From Undaria pinnatifida (Eukaryota; Sar; Phaeophyceae; Laminariales; Alariaceae), in contig JABAKD010000005.1 in the NCBI GenBank assembly GCA_012845835.1, forward strand, positions 7,675,473 to 7,739,472: a DNA stretch of 64,000 nucleotides. The letters are read 5' to 3'. The notes under the pieces were generated by a model. That model made no database searches. It was given only the letters and a program-made list of their open reading frames with translations, and was not told the DNA's origin. Of this stretch, positions 41,301-53,300 are shown in pieces; the first letter of the stretch is position 1, and each line of letters begins with the position of its first letter. Position numbers and translations under genes: made by a program.

Positions 41301-44300
41301 CAGTGCTAAGTCGACAGTGTCTGAGCTCTCGCCGGCGTGTCTTCCAAGCGAGTGACAAGGTTCCGCCGCTTCGGGAACCGAAAGCGGCGTAGTCTGATTT
41401 TTTTTGGCACGAAAAAAAAGGAGTTGTTCCACGTTCCGGTAAAAAGTCACAACATATGATGCCTATCATGACTGCTGGGAGCTCGTGTAGATAGGTAGAC
41501 CCTCATCGGTGTGCAGGGAACAGCACAGAGAAGGTTGGGCAAGCAGAGCAGCGGTACTTGATAGGCCAGTGATCAAGCGACAGGCCGGCTCTTGTGCTAA
41601 TATCTAGTGGGATTTCGTGAAGTTCCTGGTGTGTACCGTACACTAAGGTTAGATGTGAAGGCTGAATCGAAAAAAATGAGCTCTCGTCTGCGTGCCTTCC
41701 CAGCAAATATGTCAGACGAGATGCCATGCAAGTCAAAACGTACCCTGCAAAGGATGTAGCGCCGAATTTTCCACTCGAAAACCCAGTAGTTTGGCGTCAG
41801 TCAAAGGAAAATGAAGGCCAACTTGCTGTCTGCCCAGGGGTAACGGTGCTATCTCCTGACACTCTCGCCTTCCCAGGAAAGAGCACCCGGGCGATACACA
41901 ACGGTTGGCTGTGAGGGCTGAACAGCAAAATCTGTGGCAAAAAACGTACGACGTACCTGAACGTCGTTTTTTGTATGTGGCGTCCCATCAAATTGAAGCC
42001 GGGCGTCTCAATGCAACGTTAAGAATCCTCGTTATACAAACACTGCCAGGGGATAGATAGACCATCATGTTCCATCCTCTGTTTTTTTTCCTTCATAAAA
42101 GTCAGTTTTTGAGTGAGGACACTTCAAAACAGGAGCCTCACAGTTTTAGAGTTTTCACGCGCCAGGAGGCTTTTTTCAATGTCTCGCTGGTCGAGTCCGG
42201 CCGGGGTTAAGGAGGTGCTCGGAACCTCACGGATCGGACCGGACCGGGTCGGGAGAGTTTCCAAACCTCACGGGTTGCGTCAGGTCACCCGGACCGCACC
42301 CGTGAACATTACGTTGTACAGGTATACCCCTATCGAGGCGAGCATCTGTTGCCTACCTGGCGCTCTCTTGCGTGTATCCTCGGAGGGCGGTGCTCAGGTT
42401 CGTCATGGACTTCTCCACTCCTCCGTCATACTGGGCCTGCAAAGTCAACGCGTTTTGAGAAGAGAAAAAAACAGTAGAGAGCAAAGGCAGGGGGGGGCGG
42501 GGGGGGGGGGGGGGTATGATAAAAGTATTTCAATACAAGGGCAAAGGCAGGGAGATGCGGGTAAAAATGGCGCGTGTATGCCTGCAGGGGAAATCCTTCC
42601 TTCGTGCTGTATTCCGTTACTTTCCAACGTCGGATGGGCAACAGAGTCTCAGCTCTATCAACACCATGCCACACCTTCGCGGGATGTTTACAGAAATCAA
42701 GGCATTTTTCGTTACAAAAATGAAGGCACGCATCGGGGTGGAGGAAGGACGACACCTCCTTTTGGCACGGCCGTCTAGAAGACTGCTGGGGAACAAAAGC
42801 CCCTACGAGTTAAGCTGCAAGATAAATTGATAATTGAAGAAGGAACCACAAACATTACACGCGGCTCGCCGTGAGGTGCTTGGCTAAGTAGTTGCTGGCT
42901 TCACAGCACTGCGCCTTTATGGGATACTTACAGCACAACGTTCACATCATGTTCACCTTGATGTACTTGGCCAGGTACTCGCTCGCTTGCGCCCGATGCT
43001 TGTCGGAGATAGCTGGCGACGTGCTGATGTTGTGGGTCACCGTTAGACGCTGAGGCAAGGCAGGGTAATCCATATGACCCAGGGACGGGTCGGGGAGGGG
43101 GGAGGGATGGACTCATTTCATGTATGGTCATTGTGGTACGACCACAGACATTCGCATTCGTACAATGCCGGAACGGAGCACCGTTTCCACTCCTGATGGA
43201 GACACCTCCAACATTTGGACCGGGGGGAGGGGGAGGGGAGGCGTACTCATTTGTTGCTTGTCTTGGTCATTTGCCCATTGACCACGCATCCCTTTCGAGA
43301 CGGAGTACCGTTCCTACTCCTAATAGAGACACCTCCAACATGTGGGCGCTCATTACGCGTTTTACATATATTGCATAGAAACGGTTTACTTGTCCTATCC
43401 CCGTCCTGTTTCGCCGTCTGCGGCCATCATCTATCTCCTAGGATAGGGATCGTTTTCTCTCCACTCCCCAGTCTACCATTTGGATCGGGGGCGGGGGGAG
43501 CGAACAGGGCCAGTTCCGTACTTATGAGGTTGGACCAACATAAACTATTTCGATTGTGTAGGCACCCCCGTTCCTTCTGATCTTATGGGTGGCCGTTACG
43601 CGCTGAGGAGCGGACAGGATAACCCGTAGGCGGTAATGACACCGAGGGGTCCCCGCTGGCCGGACGTTTTTTTCGACAAAAAGTAAACGTGCCGCCCCTA
43701 TTATAGTATACGTCCGAACCAACCTGCTGGGAGAAGAACGGTCGATTCCTGTCAGTGATGGCCGGTCCGTCTTCTTCGTTCGATAACTCCTGCGCATGTG
43801 TCGGACACAAGGGACAATCATTGGAAGGCGTTATTAATAGTACTCAGGAAAAGGGGGTGTGGTTTAATCGTCGAAAAGGGGGAAGGGGAAAAGGGGGGTG
43901 ATAGGTTCATATATATGCGCTTCTTCTTATAAGTTGATGTGGTGCTTACAAAATCTTGCATTGCTCGATAAATCCTTTGGACGTGTCGGACGAAGAGCCA
44001 ATCATTAGAAGGTATCATTACGCAGGGGGCGATAGGTTGAGACACGTTTATTCTCATAAATCCATGCAGTGCCCGTAAATCGATCGACGTCCGTGTTATC
44101 AAACGACATGCTTCCCTTGTGTTGAAACATACCAAATAATAGAAAGGCATTCGTAGCCAGGTAAAGCGGGTGGGGGAACGGGAGGGGGGGGGTGGCATAT
44201 TCGTTTGTTGCTTGCCTTGAGTCATTTGACCAAAGTTGAGCATCGACCACTCATCCGGGTGAACTGACAGCTGACCTATGTAAAAGTAACAAACAAAAAC

Positions 44301-47300
44301 GAAAAGAAACCAAGATGCAATAGTAGTATTCTAACACGTTTTTTCATCATAGTATTACTTTTTTCTTTCCTCGGATGGGGGAAAAAATAAAGGCTAAGCT
44401 CACACCACTTTCCATGTATTTTTCACGCATGTTGTGTGTCAATTTAACTCAATTGATCTTTTCTTTTTCGTTCGTCAGGGATGACCGTAACATGAAAAAA
44501 AAAACAGCTTTCGTCGCGCGCCGTGAGATAAACCTGTCCCTCCCCCCCCCCTGGCCTTTGTAACACCGCAAACATGACCTCACCCTGATTCCAAGCAGTT
44601 GTGCCTCAATACCGTTGGTGGGGACTGGGGACACGAGCCACGGTAGAGGAGAACTGGCTCTGATTTTTTTGCCTTCGACTGATTCCACGATAGCCCCTCC
44701 CCACCCCCCAAACCATGCATTTTTTTTTTGCGAACATTTGATGCCTGCTCGACGTGAGGAAGGATGCTATCAAAATATATACTCCGGATTATATCCATAC
44801 TTTTTTCTTGTTTGCAAAGGGCTATCGAACGAAAAAAAAAGTGTTGCCACTGTCCTTTCTAACACAAAAAAGTGGTTTTGAAAAAAGATGAAAAGTACAA
44901 CCCCGATCAACAACTCTCATGGTCTAGGCATACAAAAAGCCGTACCTGGTACGTAGGGCAAGAGAGGAACGACATTAGGACGATTTGGGGTTAACGAATC
45001 CCGTCATTTTCAGATGTTTTTCTTTTTTCGCCCAAAAATGCTACCCGTACAGTATCACCGTCGCAATGCGTCTGGGGGTTCTAAATTTGGTTGCGCTGGC
45101 TGCACCATCATGTAGCCCAGTGATGATGGTGGATATTTTATCCAAGAGTGGAGCCTCCAGCCATGTCAAATCGACAACCAGCCAAGACGCTTTTTGGCGA
45201 AAACAGTTTCTGAATGACGGGGGGGGCTCCTTGACCCAAAATCGTCAGAAATGCGCCATTTTTTTTTGCTTGATTCTTGTTTGGTCTGTATACGAGGCCA
45301 CGGGATGTTTCGTCCGGCAGCAGTTTTGATTTTTTGTTCTCTTAGGGTCAGCGTTTGGGAGATGTCGTAAGCTCCCAAATTGAGGGGTAGTATTAAGAAA
45401 AAAAGTGGAGCACCTCTATCGTAGCGCGCGTCCATGCCGTGTCAACCAACGCAGGAGGCATGCAAGGCATGGCAGGGGGGGAGCGCCTGATCGTTTCTGA
45501 CGCTCCCGTGCTACCATACCCATACAGTGGTGTGTGCCCATCTTAAGACCATCCGATTTTTAAGATCACGGCAAAGATAAGACAAGGCAAATCGGCTTGT
45601 CACGACGAAAGAAACAACTTCTTGAAATTTGTGTGGGATGATTTTTACAGTAATAAAAGCTAAAACCGCAGTAGAGATAAAAATACCACCTGAATTGGCT
45701 TGCCACGGGGTGGCCTAAAACTGGGTACATCACTGTACCCAGACCGCGGGAAAAAACGAAAACGTTTACCCCGAGGAACACCCCCATGGCCTAGCATAGC
45801 ATGCCTAGCATAGCATGCCTAGCAGAGCATACAGCGATATAAAAAGCATTTCAAGGCGCAACTGGTTTTCCAGCGATGTTGGCCGGTGTCAGCCATTGGT
45901 TGAGGAGTCCCGTCAGTCACTAATATTTCGGCCAATGAAACGCTCCTATTTCGGGAATGTTCTGAGGAATGTTCTGAGCGATCAACGCTGAAATTAACAC
46001 CGCACGTTGTCGGACGGCAAGCGAAGTAGTAGTCAAAACATATCGCCGGACCTCATTACCAGGTAAACGAAGCATACAGCAGCAGCAGCAAAAAAAATAG
46101 AAGTAGCCCATACTTATCATTGGAACTCCTGTGTTCCCCCTTTTCGGCTTGAGACGCCCACGGGATACCAAGCCAATCCCATCCCGAAGGGGAACCTCGT
46201 AATACTATACAATATTATTAACACTATAACACTATAAAATACAATATAATACTAAATAATTTTCATTTTTTATAATACATATATATAATACTACAGTATC
46301 TAATACTATACTTCGGAGTAGAATACCATAAAACTGTAATATGGTCCCCTCTCGTGGTACGCGGGGCAATCTCTCGTCGCGCTCACCGAAGGGGAAAAAT
46401 CCCGCCGCCCGTTGACATCCTTCCTTCCTTTTCTCCGCATGGGACCGTCTCCCCCAGTAACGCTCCCGCTTCGGGCTGCCTTCTCCCCGCCAAGAGGCTG
46501 GGGGGTAGCTGCTTTCGTGTCAGGTCGAACAGACGCGGCAAATAAAGAGAGAAACGAAGAGAGAGAGAGAGGGGAGCGTTCTTGGCGTTTAGAATAACAC
46601 AACGTTGAAACGGGCGATGTGGTCAACTGTATCGAATACGCCGGCGAGAGGGCCAGGAGAGGCGGCTGCCATGTCGGGCCGAACTGACGGGGTATAGCAG
46701 GGAGAGGGGGAGCGACGCGTGCTACGATAGAGGTGCACCACTTTTTTTTTTAATACTACCCCTCAATTTGGGAGCTTAAGACCTCTCCTAAAAACTGATT
46801 TGGAGAAAAATAAAACTGCTGCTACCGGATGAAAAATACCATGGCGTAGGTACACGACGAGGATCACGCCAAAACGTAACCAATTTCCGACGATTTTCGA
46901 GTTGAGGAGCCCCGTAATTGATAAACCTTTTCAGACGAAAAGTGATACCTCCATCGTAGCCCGCGTCTAGTGAGCGGGGAGGTTTTAACGTTCGCGCAAT
47001 ACTAAATATAGATTAACGGCGGAGTCTAGTGCATTATTTGTTGTACTTGCGTCTTCCGGTGGGTGGGCAGGGATGAATCTTCATATCAGCACACTTCCAC
47101 GCATGTGTGTCGCGTGTCAGTTTAACCCGAGTGTCGAAACAACGGTTCGTGCGTGGTAACGGAAGCGCAACGGTAGAGAGAAAGACGGTGCGGCAATGTT
47201 CGCGTTTAGCCCGGTTTAGGATAGCACGACGTTGAAAAACGGACGGACGATAGAGTCGACTATATGGAAACATGCTGTGCTAGAGAGGGGTACGAACTGA

Positions 47301-50300
47301 ACTCATGCCACAGCAGCAGGGGTGTACTGCTGTTTTGCCGATTGGCTCCAAGCTTGAGCGGCAATACACCTCAATCAAATTACAAACAAAAAAAAAAGCG
47401 CGTCGATGAGCTTAACCCACGAGCCAACTGCGTCGAATGTACGAGATAGTAGCAAGAACAACAGCAGAAGGGTACCATTAGTGGTAGGTGGGTTGGGCGC
47501 CACCTGACGCAGCAGGAGGCATAAGAGAGGCGTTTTAGTTTTGAGGGGGGCGGGACAGGTATGGAAAATAGGTAGAGGGCGAGGTGGTTTTCTGTGGACA
47601 ATGGTACCAACCGTCGATCGAAAATACTTTTTTATTCTTAGGCGTAGGAGAGGCGACTGGGTTTGTTTGGGGAGAACAGGCACGGCATATTGGAGAGAGA
47701 TAGTGAGGCGTTGTTATTCGCGTTCATCCTGGTTTAGGATATATAACCGCGACGCTGAGATAGACGATGAGGTCAACTGTATCGAACACGCTGTTGCATC
47801 CTCAGGCGTGGGAGAGGCGGCTGGGTGTAGAGAGCACGGTACAAAGAGAGAGAGGACAGAACGTTCTTCACGTACAACAATGTCGGCGGTGGGATCTGGC
47901 TCACATCCCGTCCTATGTCGTCGTGAAGTCTTAGGGCTGGTCTCTGTTGAAACGTCTCCCGCGGACCCGCGCGATCTTCTCGGAGAAGCCGATCCCGACA
48001 CCGAACCCCCAAGGTTTGATCCGGATTCTCTCGTCGGGGTAGGCGGCCTAGAGTCTGGCGGTAGGGGGGAATGCGTGTCCTTCGGCTCTTTGAGCAGCCA
48101 GTTTCCCTTGAGAATCGCGAAAGGAGAACAAAAATAGCGGGGGCGGCGGGGGGGGAGAGGGAGCTACTCATGTCATGGGAGCGGGGGCGGGGCGTGTACT
48201 CATGTCATGGGGGGAGAGAGGGGGTACTCAGTTTCTGCTTGACCTGTTAATTTTGACCATTGACCACGCATCACATTGGAGATGGAGCAACGTGGTCTAA
48301 AGTAGGGAATGCGCATCCTTCGAGCTATTTGAGCAGCCAGGTGCCCTTAAGACTCTGCGAAAGGAAAACGTAAAGAGGGGAGGGAGGCGTTACTCATGTC
48401 GTGCATAGCCGCAGTCTTAAGACCGCAGACCCTCGCAATCCTACAAGGCCGGGACGAAGCACGTCGGGTTTTCGCCGATCAAGCAGACATCGCGTACACC
48501 AAGCGCGAAGCAGCGCCGTGAGGTGTTCGGCGAGTCGCATGAAGGCTGAGCTACGTCCTGCTAAGAACCGCTTGTGACGCGGACAGTTCGGCTACTTGTG
48601 CGTACCAGCTTACACATGGATGACAGCTTCAAATGCCCATTTTTCCTGGTTTGGCCACTTCCAGACACAGCAATGGGGGTGACGTGTAACTGCCTCATGG
48701 GTGGGTGGTTTACCCTGTTCACCCTACGTGATATCACGCCCCCTTCCGCAGAGATAAGGCTCCGCACCCCGCACAATATGATCTATACAGTAACTCGACC
48801 GCCATCTCGGTTTCCGCCACAAACCAAAAACGAGAATAAAACAGGCGGCACCCTGAGTGTCTAGCTCAAGCAATGAGAGGCGTGTTTTACAGCATCGTTG
48901 CCAGCCGACGCCAACCCAGGGTACGCAGCAGCAATAGCAGCAGCGTGAGGAGGGGGAGGGGTTATCAGGCTTAGTTAGATACCTGTGACCACGGCTTGTC
49001 CAGAATATATAGAAAGTAAACGTGATATTAAACAAAACGTGGTGATTTTTTTGCCGCACCTGAGGCGTCTTGGTCGCCAAGAAGTCGGTGGACGCCAAAT
49101 CCCAGGATTCCGGAGACAAGATAACCTTCCATTAGCGCCACATTTATCCCAGCACGAGAACGTCGATAACGGGGGGGGGGGAGGTAGCAGTAAGGTTAGC
49201 TCAGCAGGGGACGCATGCGTCGTCTGGAGGAGGAGGGGATGTGTGTCACGACAAGAATACCGTGGAGCACCCGATTTAAGAGCCACTCGGAACACATCAG
49301 TTCTGACGAGACGAGGCAAGTGTGCGAAGCGAATTTTTCAACCTCTCTTATGCCCATGCTTCACTTAAACCGATGTCCGTCAACCGTAGCCCCCGTTGCA
49401 TGAGCTTCGTGTGCGACGTTTATCGTCCTTCATGGATACAAGCCAACAAAATCATTTCGACTGTCGTAACAGGCCACGGCAGGTCAACGCGACAGCCGGT
49501 CGATTGACCTCGGCTTGCATTCATGGTGCTCGCATGCTCGCAATTATTTCGGCATAAATATATCTGTGTTGCTATATAATAAAGTGGCATAATTGTGGGT
49601 TTTCTTCATAAGAGTACCATATGTGAACCTTTCTGAGAGCACAACCAGCAATACAGGCATGAATGGGCGTAAATGATGAAAGCATAAAAGCATAATGGGA
49701 AAAAGATACAAATTTAAAAGACAAAAAAAACAAAATTGATAGCAAGCTTAGATTGACCTCCACGTGAACACGAAAGCTAGAGAGAGTCACAAGCACAACA
49801 CAACATACAATTCTGTCTTGCTTAACTAAAAACACGCACCTCTCCCTGCTTCGCTTCAGGTTCTGCCGATCCTATTTGGCGAAGGGGATCCCCGGCCACC
49901 AAGTACTCCCACCGATCTTCTCCTCCCACCAAGTACCCGTACATGTTCCCGCTGAAGTAATAGTTGTGGGGTTGGCGTTAAAAAACAGGCATCAGGGGTT
50001 AGGGTTAGCGTTAGCGATGAGGGCATGTTGCCGCTGAAACCATATGTTTGTGGGGTTGGCGTTAGAAATCAGGGGTCGAGGATTAGGGTTGACGTTAGAG
50101 ATGAGGGCATGTCGCCGCTGAAATTATATCGTTGTGGGAATGGCGTAAGCATCAGGGGTCCGGGGCTAGGGTTGTCGTTAGGGACAAGGGCAGCTGAAAT
50201 TACATTTTGTGGGGTTGGCGTTAGGTATAAGGTATCAGGGGTTAGGATTGGCCTTAGGGATAAGGGAAGGGCACGTTGCCGCTGAAATGGTATTTTTGTG

Positions 50301-53300
50301 GGGTTGGCGTTGAGAATCACGAGTCAGGGATTAGGGTTGGCGTTACGATAAGGAAAGCTGAAATCAAGTTCTGTGGGGTTGCAATTTGGCATCAGGGGTT
50401 GGGGTTGGCGTTAGGGATAAGGGCATGTTGCCGCTGAAATGATGTTTTTGTGAGCTTGGGGTTAGGAATCAGGGGTTAGAGGTTAGGGTTCGCATTATAG
50501 GCATAAGGACGTGCTGCCGCTGAAATGATACTTTGTGGGGTTGGCGTCAGTAATCAAGGGTCAGGGATTTGGGTGGGTGTTAGGGATAAGGGCAGCTGAC
50601 ATTATATTTTGCGGGGCTGGCGTTAGGAATTAGGCATCAGGGGCCAGGGTGGGTTGGCTTAAGGGAATAAGGGCATGTTGCCGTGGAAATGACAGTGATG
50701 GGGTTGGCACTAGGAATCAGGGGTCAGAGATTAGGGTTGGCGTTATAGAGGTAAGAGCATGTTGCCGCTGATTTTGTTTTGGGGGGTTGGCGTTAGGAAC
50801 CAGGGATCAGGGGTTAGGATTGGCGTTAGGGGTAGGGGCATGTTGCCGCCAAAAATATTGTTTGTGGGGTTGGCGTTAGGAATCAGGGGTCAGGGTTTGG
50901 AACAGGGGTACGGTTTGCGTCAGAGGTCACGGAATGTTGTTGCCGAAATGATATTTGGCCCACCAATGCCTAACTGGGGGACCCCTACAGATGTATATAG
51001 TTGTTGGTGGAGGGTGGCAAAGTTTTTGGAAGTGTAAGTATTTACGGAGGACCATAGTCACAATCAAAACCGACGATGCACCAAAACCTACATATTCCCC
51101 TCATTTTACCAGCCATCTTCGGTCCTGATTACTACTGGTATGTTGCCCCGTAATAGGAGACCGCGGTTCGACCGCTTGAATGGCCGTCCCTCTACACTGA
51201 ACCTGGTACGTTTAGGCAGAAGAGGTCTTGACAAGCCCAGAGATGCTAGGAGACCGCGGTTCGACCGCTTTGACTGACCGCCCCCCCCATTCTAAAACTA
51301 GCTTTAGTTGGGTCGAAAGAGGTCTTGACACGCCCAAATATGCAATCAAGGAGAATAGTAGCAATCAGAACCCACGATGTACACAATAATCTATACATTC
51401 CACTGTGTTTACAAACCATATTTGGTCGTGATTACTATGTTCCAACGTAAATAATTCTTGCTACTAAAACTGCAAGACTTTCATCATCAATTCTCATGCT
51501 CTAGGGAGACGGTGCCTCCGCGGACCTCTCTGCCCGTCGGAAAGGACCCCCAACTCTCAAGGGGCAAGTCGTATGCGCCAGGTGTGCGGCTGCTCTGAGC
51601 CATGCCAGAGCCCGCACCAGAGGCAAGCGCCCAGCAAACAGGCAGTCTCCCGATGCGACCGAGCTCCAAGCTCCAAGCTCAGCTGCTTGCAGCGCACCGA
51701 TATGCTACCGACACACTGACTGACACTACTGTTGTCGTGTAATAACTGATTTGTACAGTTAGTTTGCCGATGCAACCGAGCTCCAAGCTCCGAAGAGCTG
51801 CTTGCAGCGCACCGATGTGCTACTCACACACCGACTGACACTACTGTTGTCGTGTAACAACTGACTTTCTCTGTTGTTTTGCGTAGCAATGTGGCCGTCC
51901 CCAGTACCACCCACCTCCCCATCCCGCAATGAAGACGAAGCGCCACCGCTTCCTCCCCCTTCCCCACGTCGTACTTGCCGCACTCGCTAAGCATCGCCAG
52001 CGCGCACGCCGACGCCTGCATCGCGTTCGCCTGATGATTTTGTGCAACAAAACGCATGATGCAGCACACACCTGGCATGTTACTTGACTCCACACAGCGC
52101 TGGCAAGATCTTCAAGGGCGCGACTACACACAGCGCTATCAAGATCTTAAAAGAGAGGCGACTCGACTAGCTCCCGCGGCGGTAGACATACGGAACGGTT
52201 TCCAGATCGAACGCGCGACCACGTGCCCGCTACGGTACGCAGGGGCAGCACCTCCAAATTCTGAGGCTCGTAACCTGTAAGGAGTTATATTGGAGGCGTG
52301 CTTCCATAGGGGTTAAAAATTTTAGGCTACTTATGGCTAACAATATTTTTCTGGATGACGGGGCTTCTTGATTCAATGTGTTTGGACTGTCATTCTAACT
52401 TTTTCGTCATTATTCGTTGTATACCTAAGCCATGAGGCTTCTCTCGTCGGGATACAGTATCTTTTCGTCGTCGAAGTTAGCGTTTGGGTGGGACAGAGAG
52501 AACAGAGGGGACAAAGAGCACAGAGAGGACAGAGAGGACAGAGAGGACAGAGAGGACAGAGAACGCTCTTCTCTTCAACTGAGGAGCCTCAGAACCAAAA
52601 TGCGGTCATACTCTCTATCGTGGCACATGCGTCGTTCTACCTCACCACCCACGTACCGACTTTGGGACAGAACATTGTAGGCTAAGTTCGATACAAAACC
52701 CCATAGGTTACGTGGGCGTCTCGCGAGCAATGCAAGAACATACTACATCGGACCCGAAGATAAATAGCGTATGCAAACAGGTTCCCCTTTCGGGTTGCGG
52801 TTGGCTTGAAATCCTCGAGGGGGTGTCTTCAGTTGGAAAGGGGGACAAAACTCTTGCATGGACTGAAGAAAAATAACGTTTAGCCACCGCACAAGTAACC
52901 CGGTAAGTAACACCAAAGACAATAGCGTATACAAGATTACCCCTTCGGGATGCGGTTGGCTTGAAATCCCAGGGAGGTGTCACAAGTGAAAAAAAAAAGA
53001 GGGACACAGCTCTTGTAAAAACTGAAGCAAAAACCATTTGTCTACCGCACAAGTAACCCGGCAGGCAACACCGACCAGCCCAAAACGAGTTTTATAGCGT
53101 AGTTTAATAACTTCGCAGTTGAGGTACCCCGTCTGCCAGAAACAAATTAACCCCCCCAAAAGCTACCCTTATAAGGTCTCAGCACGTGTCATCAGAGGGC
53201 AGCGCACGAACGGTAGCGACAAGAGCTCTTCATCGAAAAAGGTGCGGTTTTGTTACTTTGTCCGCGAAGCGTTGACGGGACTTCCTCGTGTGGACAGCAG

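Noticed and set aside
49940..50960. CRISPR-like array
   Set aside because: Units are contiguous and degenerate with no unique spacers, and the DNA is eukaryotic.
51155..51310. tRNA-like GGTTCGACC in a repeated context
   Set aside because: No acceptor stem, anticodon arm or D-arm could be folded around it; it is a direct repeat.
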